Below the pieces are notes generated by a model, which saw only the letters and a list, made by a program, of their open reading frames with translations, was not told where the DNA came from and did not search any database. Of a DNA stretch of 37,233 bases, positions 32,460-37,233 are shown piece by piece. A program made the translations under genes and the position numbers. Numbering within the stretch: position 1 is the stretch's first letter; the number at the start of each line of letters is the position of its first letter. The stretch covers positions 1 through 37,233 of the forward strand of contig CACWNV010000046.1 in NCBI GenBank assembly GCA_902762325.1, in the 5' to 3' direction. This stretch comes from an uncultured Prevotellaceae bacterium. Its GTDB lineage: Bacteria > Bacteroidota > Bacteroidia > Bacteroidales > Bacteroidaceae.

Positions 32460-33887
32460 TTAATTGTTCAGGAGAATTTTCACCAGTTCGCTGACATCGG
32501 AAATGTTAATGGTGTTATCATTGTTAATGTCGGCATTAGGGATAAAGAATTTCGTCGTTGTCGATTTGCCCAGCAATCTGTTGACGATTGTTGTGACATC
32601 AGCAATGTTCAAGATCCCGTCACTATTGACATCTCCTGCGAGTTTCGGTTCGTAAAGGACATTCTGATAGTCTTTTGCAGCTACACTTTCTTTCACGCGA
32701 AGCAGAGCCTCCCAGTCCTTTATCTTCTGTCCGTTGGAAACGGGATAGAATCCTAAGATGTAATTTTGCTGAGACAGATGGTAGTATTTATATCCAGCGA
32801 CAGGTGTGTTAAACTCCTTGCCCTTGACGAGACAGAAATCACCTTCTGCCACTACAGACTCCTCCTTATCGTAAAGGGTGGTCTGGAACTCGTAAGTACC
32901 GGGAGCACCTTCCAACAGCACAGCAGCATTGTAAGGCAATACCTGTCCTGCCTTGTAAGTGTCCTTGACTAAAAGCTCTCCATCGGCATTAGCCTTCAAC
33001 GTGTAAGCTGTTATGCCTTCGGGAATCACCACTTTGTGATTCTTCATTGATACGTTTGTAAGGGTAGCATAACCGCAGTCGGGGATGGTTACCGTCTGCG
33101 TGTAGACGAGTTCGAGGTCATCGATAAGCAGCACGTCGCCAACCGAGCCCTGTCCCGGGTCGGCATTGGTAGAGAAGGTCACCATGATAGCCTTTGGGGC
33201 ATCGGTCTTATTGAAATTACCGGAATCATAACGGAAAGGCACATAGAGATGCTGCCATTGTCCGCCATTGGTACTAATCGTATTGTTCTTTGCATACCCG
33301 ATTACAACAGAACTGTCATTATCGGCGGTAGGCTCCTGGTAACGCTTTCCATTGGTAATTGCCGCACTCACCGTTGCGTAGGGATGCGAGGACTGGGCTG
33401 TTCCTTGCGTGAACTTCACCCAAACCGAAAGAGCAACAGGTCTTTCCGACAACAAGGCATAAAAAGGCGAACCATTACTGGTATCTGTATTGGAAATATC
33501 CATCCAAGCATGGTTCTTCGTACTTGTAGCGAACAATGCTCCAGCATTCATTCTTCCTGTTGTTATCGTGCCATTGGCTATTACATTATATACATTGCGA
33601 GGCATCAGTTTCAAACAAGACTTTCCGATGGTACCATCATGTAAACCTTCCGTATTCTTACTTGTATGTTCAGTGGAATTAGCTGCAAAGGCATAATTTC
33701 CACCTACCGACTCAAAGCTGTGCCAGCCTACGGGCACATTTTTGAAATCTTTACCACTCCAATCCTCAAAGTCGGAATTGATAATCTGAGTTCCTTCATA
33801 TTGTGAGAAATCCACGCTCTGAGCCTGTATTCCCATAGGAGACAGGCACACCAATGCTGCAAGGGCTATTCTAAAACTCTTTTTCAT
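32460..33887 (-). CDS. PCMD-type putative glycan-binding protein with C-terminal dockerin-like repeats
   Basis: A 475-residue exported protein with signal peptide MKKSFRIALAALVCLSPMGIQAQ. Residues about 25-265 (IINSDFEDWSGKDFKNVPVGW; later LLIDDLELVY) look like the PCMD carbohydrate-module domain common in Bacteroidota. A beta-rich middle follows (about 270-410). The last 60 residues hold two Ca-binding, dockerin-like repeats: GDVNSDGILNIADVTTIVNR and ADINNDNTINISDVSELVK, each with the D-x-N-x-D...D pattern. Dockerins bind cohesins in cellulosomes; here they replace the YDLxGR tail found on the neighbours, so they may act in surface attachment. It sits 51 bases before the GH30 gene and likely assists it in binding plant polysaccharide (inference). 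Confidence 0.72.
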   Translation of the reverse strand: MKKSFRIALAALVCLSPMGIQAQSVDFSQYEGTQIINSDFEDWSGKDFKNVPVGWHSFESVGGNYAFAANSTEHTSKNTEGLHDGTIGKSCLKLMPRNVYNVIANGTITTGRMNAGALFATSTKNHAWMDISNTDTSNGSPFYALLSERPVALSVWVKFTQGTAQSSHPYATVSAAITNGKRYQEPTADNDSSVVIGYAKNNTISTNGGQWQHLYVPFRYDSGNFNKTDAPKAIMVTFSTNADPGQGSVGDVLLIDDLELVYTQTVTIPDCGYATLTNVSMKNHKVVIPEGITAYTLKANADGELLVKDTYKAGQVLPYNAAVLLEGAPGTYEFQTTLYDKEESVVAEGDFCLVKGKEFNTPVAGYKYYHLSQQNYILGFYPVSNGQKIKDWEALLRVKESVAAKDYQNVLYEPKLAGDVNSDGILNIADVTTIVNRLLGKSTTTKFFIPNADINNDNTINISDVSELVKILLNN

Positions 33888-33920
33888 CTTATTTAAAATC
33901 TATATACCTTATATTATTAA

Positions 33921-34811
33921 TTAGTGAATCACCATTTTCCTGCCATTGACGATGTAAAGGGAATGACGTGAGTCCCCTGCCACCTTACGCCCGAGCAGGT
34001 CGAAGGCCTGGCGTGCCTTTCGTGACACTGCTGCATCCGTCATCTGACTAATACCACTCTCCACCTCATAGGTGAAGTCGAACGCTACCACTTCGCTCTG
34101 CTTGCCGGAAGAACTGACGGTGACAGCCCTCACTGTACAATCTTCCGCAAGTGCAACATCTGTATCTTCGGTGATAGCTGTGCCATTCTCGGCTGTGGGG
34201 TCAGTACCATCAATCGTAAAATAGGTGGTAACGGACACGTTTTCCAGTGATGTCGTCCCGACACCGATGGTCACCATGTTGCGCACACCCTCCTTTAGAG
34301 AAATCGTGGGAGCCGTGATAATCTCTTCCTCTACAGCTTCCGGTTCGCCACCGAAGACCACGTCAATCAGCTGACCAAGCAGGTCCATCAGATTGATATG
34401 TATCTCGCAATAAAGCTGTGTGTCGTTGAAACGAGCCTCCATCTCGATAGGCACAGGACCAAGTGCCGAACCTATCCAGAAAGGAATTTCCGGATCGTCG
34501 CCATCAGTGATGATCAGATCATCGTTATAGGTAATAGACGTAATGCCATTGACCGTCGTACCTTCACGGTCGGCCAACACAATGTTTCCCACTCCCATTC
34601 GAAGTACCGTACCATCATCCTCTACTTGTTCCAGACAGAAGTTATTCAGGGAAAGGGTATATTTCCCGTCTTCGTTCTGTGTAATTGAAATTGTTGCCTG
34701 TTGTTCCATGGCATCGCCGTTGACGGTCACCGTCAGTTTGTCGGTGTACTCATTTGCCAAAGCAGCCAGCGTGCACAGAATCATTCCAAAGAGCGTAAAA
34801 ATCTTTTTCAT
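33921..34811 (-). CDS. Calycin-like beta-barrel protein with chitobiase-type C-terminal domain
   Basis: A 296-residue exported protein with signal peptide MKKIFTLFGMILCTLAALA. Residues about 20-150 (YTDKLTVTVNGDAMEQQATI, YTLSLNNFCL, VGNIVLAD) match the calycin-like beta-barrel domain frequent in Bacteroidota. Residues about 168-252 (PTISLKEGV, TYFTIDGTDPTAENGTAI, CTVRAVTVSSSGKQSEVV) match the chitobiase C-terminal/FN3-associated domain. It ends AFDLLGRKVAGDSRHSLYIV...RKMVIH, the shared tail. It opens the three-gene operon that ends with GH30; a TAATTTTG box is at 34856-34863. A binding or scaffold role is likely; no catalytic residues are seen. Confidence 0.65.
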   Translation of the reverse strand: MKKIFTLFGMILCTLAALANEYTDKLTVTVNGDAMEQQATISITQNEDGKYTLSLNNFCLEQVEDDGTVLRMGVGNIVLADREGTTVNGITSITYNDDLIITDGDDPEIPFWIGSALGPVPIEMEARFNDTQLYCEIHINLMDLLGQLIDVVFGGEPEAVEEEIITAPTISLKEGVRNMVTIGVGTTSLENVSVTTYFTIDGTDPTAENGTAITEDTDVALAEDCTVRAVTVSSSGKQSEVVAFDFTYEVESGISQMTDAAVSRKARQAFDLLGRKVAGDSRHSLYIVNGRKMVIH

Positions 34812-34855
34812 ACAATGCCTTAATTGCTTAATAAATAATATCCTGACTAAGGCGA

Positions 34856-34863
34856 CAAAATTA
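34856..34863 (-). promoter_or_regulatory. Predicted -7 box of the calycin-PCMD-GH30 operon
   Basis: TAATTTTG on the minus strand matches TAnnTTTG, about 45 bases before the first start codon of the operon, in the 84-base gap after the AsmA-like gene. Confidence 0.45.
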
Positions 34864-34895
34864 ACAATAATTTGTGAAAAACTATTCTCTTGAGA

Positions 34896-36797
34896 TTATT
34901 TTTTTGAACCATGGACTAAATTTAACCATTTCATCGTTTGTTTTCTCTTCTCATCTTTCTTTTTCTCATCGTTCTTTTCCGTTGAGTCATCCTTTTTCTC
35001 TTGCTCATCCTTCTTATGCAGACGCAGGCCCGGCTTGATCTTCATAGCCTTCATCATGTCTGTATTCGTAAACGAGAAGTTGCAATAGACATCAAAGAAA
35101 GACCCCGGTCTCTGCACGCTCCCTTGTGCCTCAGCACCATCGCTTTTAATGTCTACCTGGATGTCTTTCAACTTCAATTCATCATAAACAGCCTCGTTGA
35201 CGGTTGCCTTCACCTCACCGATGGGCAGTTTGCCGCCTTTCAGACGCCTCATCCTGGCTGTCCGCTCCTTTGAGTAATCGAACTTGAAGTTGGCCTTACA
35301 TGCCACCTTCTTGATTTCCTCCTTATCAATCACCTTACCCAGACAGAATGAATCGGTGCTGACAACTCCCGTAAGAAACTTGACATTCTCATCAAGTCCG
35401 AAATTGAAATCCATGTGACCGGCTTCGGTGCCCAGTCTTCCCCAGAACTTCTCTTTTCTCCAAGGAATATCAAAAGCGCCCTTGTAACTGATGTTTCCCA
35501 AAGCGACAAGTTGCTTCATCATGAACTTCTTCACGGGGAACTGGTTGATGATGGTTTGTACCTCATAGCCGTCGGTTTGCATCTTCGACACGCGGAAATG
35601 GACTATCAGCGTCTTCTTGTTCTTCATATTATGGATATACCCATAGGCAAGAATCTTCAGTTCCTTGTCATGAGTGAAGACATTGACATTCCTGAAGTTC
35701 ATCCCGTCGGCATTACCTTCCAGCTGAACACTCAGGTAAAGTGGGGTCGTGAATTTGCTCAGGACGGGGGCAAAAGGACGTGCAATGTCGGCAAGCACAG
35801 CCAAGCCATAGATGGTGGACGTAGAATAAGTGAGTTGCTGCCCGGTTTCCTTGTTCGGCAAATGCACGATGCCATGGGCAAAAGACAGTGTTGTACTGTT
35901 CGCAACGAGTGTCACGTTGCTCAGATGCACCTGCTGCTTGTTGGCGGCGATTCTGCAACTTAACTTCGAAGCTTCAAGTCCTGAATTACGGTCAATTCCT
36001 TCAAAAGAGGTAAGAGTGGCGCTCACCGAGTCGGAACTGACATGATTCACCGTCAGCCTTACATTGGCGGCAACGTCTAAATGACGAGCATAGAAATCTC
36101 CTCTCTTCTTTTTCTTCACTCTCTTATTTACACCTTTTATATCATTATTATACCGCAGGCTGTCGATGTCAATCAATTTCAAGGTATCCTTGGTATGATA
36201 AAGCAACTTCTGGAATCCAATCTCCTGGTCGTTGTATTGCACGTTGAAGTTCTGAAGGGTGACACGACTGACATCTGCTGTGAAGGCTGTAGGCTTTTTA
36301 TCTTTATGCTTTTTCCCTTTACTTTCCTCCTGAATGGCATCAATGATAAACTGGTAATTAGCCGCCGAGTCGGGATTCTCCTTATGTATCTCAGCACGCA
36401 AGCCATTGACCCTTGCGTTCGAGATGCTCACCTTGTGATGTAAAAGGTCCGACAATCTGACTGCTGCAGACAAAGACTTCACCTGTAGCATCTTACGATG
36501 CTGCAAGTCTTCGACCTCTACACCCAGGAACTGGATACGCTGATCGAAGAGATTGATGCTAACACCATCAACTGCCACCTCTGTCTTCAACTTTTCCGAC
36601 AGTAACTCTGTCACAAGCGCAAGCACCCGGTTCTGTACATACCGGGAATTGAGCAGTATCGTTATCACACTTGCCAGCAAGAGCAAGGATATGATGATTG
36701 AAGAGAAAATCTTTAAAAAACGCCTTTTATCCACAGCCTTTCTTCCTTTCATTGTCTTTTTGATTTCCAGTCCACTTTCTAAATATGGTGGAGCCAT
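34896..36797 (-). CDS. AsmA/TamB-like envelope protein
   Basis: A 633-residue protein anchored by one N-terminal membrane segment (about 30-48, IFSSIIISLLLLASVITILL). The following stretch (LLSEKLKTEVAVDGVSINLFDQRIQFLGVEVEDL) is the typical opening of AsmA/DUF748-type proteins. The rest is a long series of beta strands, as in the hydrophobic-groove lipid-transfer folds of this superfamily. The C-terminus is a highly charged Lys/Glu/Asp linker (KKDEQEKKDDSTEKNDEKKK) and a short end. It would act in the periplasm in outer-membrane lipid or protein traffic. The frame opens at 36797, but an ATG at 36752 (MKGRKAVDKRR) gives a more usual N-terminus. A TAAATTTG box lies upstream at 36826-36833. Confidence 0.7.
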   Translation of the reverse strand: MAPPYLESGLEIKKTMKGRKAVDKRRFLKIFSSIIISLLLLASVITILLNSRYVQNRVLALVTELLSEKLKTEVAVDGVSINLFDQRIQFLGVEVEDLQHRKMLQVKSLSAAVRLSDLLHHKVSISNARVNGLRAEIHKENPDSAANYQFIIDAIQEESKGKKHKDKKPTAFTADVSRVTLQNFNVQYNDQEIGFQKLLYHTKDTLKLIDIDSLRYNNDIKGVNKRVKKKKRGDFYARHLDVAANVRLTVNHVSSDSVSATLTSFEGIDRNSGLEASKLSCRIAANKQQVHLSNVTLVANSTTLSFAHGIVHLPNKETGQQLTYSTSTIYGLAVLADIARPFAPVLSKFTTPLYLSVQLEGNADGMNFRNVNVFTHDKELKILAYGYIHNMKNKKTLIVHFRVSKMQTDGYEVQTIINQFPVKKFMMKQLVALGNISYKGAFDIPWRKEKFWGRLGTEAGHMDFNFGLDENVKFLTGVVSTDSFCLGKVIDKEEIKKVACKANFKFDYSKERTARMRRLKGGKLPIGEVKATVNEAVYDELKLKDIQVDIKSDGAEAQGSVQRPGSFFDVYCNFSFTNTDMMKAMKIKPGLRLHKKDEQEKKDDSTEKNDEKKKDEKRKQTMKWLNLVHGSKK

Positions 36798-36825
36798 TCA
36801 TCATTCATTCGACATTATTCTTTTG

Positions 36826-36833
36826 CAAATTTA
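36826..36833 (-). promoter_or_regulatory. Predicted -7 box of the AsmA-like gene
   Basis: TAAATTTG on the minus strand matches TAnnTTTG, about 30 bases before the first possible start codon at 36797 and 75 bases before the alternative ATG at 36752. Confidence 0.45.
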
Positions 36834-36954
36834 CAGAAGTTTTCCCTTTATTTATGCTGATTAACAATGATTAACCCCATGCGACATACAGTTTCCCAAA
36901 CAGTCGTAATACAAAAAAATTACATCATGTTACATAAAAAAAAGGAAAAGACAC

Positions 36955-36985
36955 TTGTTTGTTACTATTTTTTTTCTTATATTTG
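36955..36985 (+). promoter_or_regulatory. Predicted promoter of the small ORF and following gene
   Basis: TTG at 36955-36957 and TATATTTG at 36978-36985 are 20 bases apart, the standard Bacteroidota -33/-7 arrangement. It is the best promoter in the window and lies 20 bases before the small ORF at 37006. Confidence 0.65.
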
Positions 36986-37005
36986 CAATTATATCGTTAA
37001 CAACC

Positions 37006-37113
37006 ATGAAGACAAGACCATTTACAACTGGCATTGTCGTGACTATTCCGACTGCCCAGCATCTTAGCGAACGTAATGCAAAGGCAGGAATCATCCTCGC
37101 TACGGGTTTTTGA
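37006..37113 (+). CDS. 35-residue small ORF, possible leader peptide
   Basis: The ATG at 37006 opens a 35-codon frame (MKTRPFTTGIVVTIPTAQHL, then SERNAKAGIILATGF) ending in TGA at 37111-37113. It sits 20 bases downstream of a good promoter and before another start codon at 37187 in the same direction. I do not recognise the peptide. It could be a leader peptide, a small protein or a non-translated part of the leader. A short CGGGT/ACCCG stem (37103-37121) overlaps its end. Confidence 0.4.
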   Translation: MKTRPFTTGIVVTIPTAQHLSERNAKAGIILATGF

Positions 37114-37154
37114 CATACCCGGTTACTTCTCAAGATGACTTAGACTAGAAAAAG

Positions 37155-37187
37155 TTGTCACTTTAGGAGTCAAAAAGAAAGTGACAA
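37155..37187 (+). promoter_or_regulatory. Hairpin spanning an SD-like sequence before the last gene
   Basis: TTGTCACTTT (37155-37164) and AAAGTGACAA (37178-37187) form a perfect 10-bp stem whose 13-base loop contains AGGAG. The right arm ends on the A of the ATG at 37187. Such a structure could control translation of the gene that follows. Confidence 0.5.
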
Positions 37188-37233
37188 TGAAGCACAAGAC
37201 AAGAACAGAACGCGTGTATAATGAAGCCACAGG
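37187..37233 (+). CDS. Start of a gene cut off by the window end
   Basis: From ATG 37187 the frame stays open for 15 codons (MKHKTRTERVYNEAT) to the last base. Too little is visible to assign a function. It lies 73 bases after the small ORF and probably shares its promoter. Confidence 0.35.
   Translation, partial: MKHKTRTERVYNEAT

Overview
The window looks like chromosomal DNA of a Bacteroidota bacterium, most likely a Prevotella/Segatella-type gut or rumen species. The reasons are the Bacteroidota -7 box TAnnTTTG upstream of several genes, SusE/SusF-like surface proteins, a large C10 (interpain/streptopain-type) protease, a PCMD-dockerin protein, and a C-terminal tail of the form Y-D-L-x-G-R...G-x-Y-I-V...K-V-V-I on many exported proteins. 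No rRNA, tRNA or CRISPR array was seen.

Region 1 (about 0.2-21.6 kb, + strand) is a polysaccharide/glycoprotein utilization locus. A membrane-anchored regulator with a LuxR-like helix-turn-helix is followed, after a strong terminator and a -7-like box, by nine closely spaced genes: GH31, SusE/F-like, GLUG-repeat protein, GH31, GH31, SusE/F-like, a GH18 endoglycosidase-like protein with a beta/gamma-crystallin domain, a C10 protease and a GH38 alpha-mannosidase with a discoidin domain. The GH31 + SusE/F pair occurs twice. There is no SusC/SusD pair in the window. An EndoH-like GH18 with GH38, GH31 and a protease suggests attack on N-glycosylated protein (inference).

Region 2 (about 21.6-28.2 kb, - strand) is a visibly AT-richer accessory island between two repeat-bearing intergenic regions. 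Its core is a four-gene operon in which every gene overlaps the next: a STAS-like/GHKL ATPase protein, a phosphoribosyltransferase-like protein with a C-terminal Cys/His cluster, an HD-domain/phosphoribosyltransferase fusion, and a flavin-dependent thymidylate synthase (ThyX). A perfect dyad lies next to its predicted promoter. An HNH endonuclease gene sits just upstream. I propose this as a candidate undescribed nucleotide-directed conflict or stress system; it is the strongest lead here, but its function is inference.

Region 3 (about 28.2-30.6 kb, - strand) is an MBOAT O-acyltransferase with an SGNH/AlgX-DltD-like partner, presumably for acetylating a surface polymer. Region 4 (30.9-34.8 kb, - strand) is a small exported-protein operon: calycin-like protein, PCMD-dockerin protein and a GH30 xylanase-like enzyme, ended by a textbook terminator. 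Region 5 (34.9-37.2 kb) holds an AsmA/TamB-like envelope protein and, divergently, a 35-codon ORF with its own promoter-like elements, followed by a hairpin and a gene cut by the window end.
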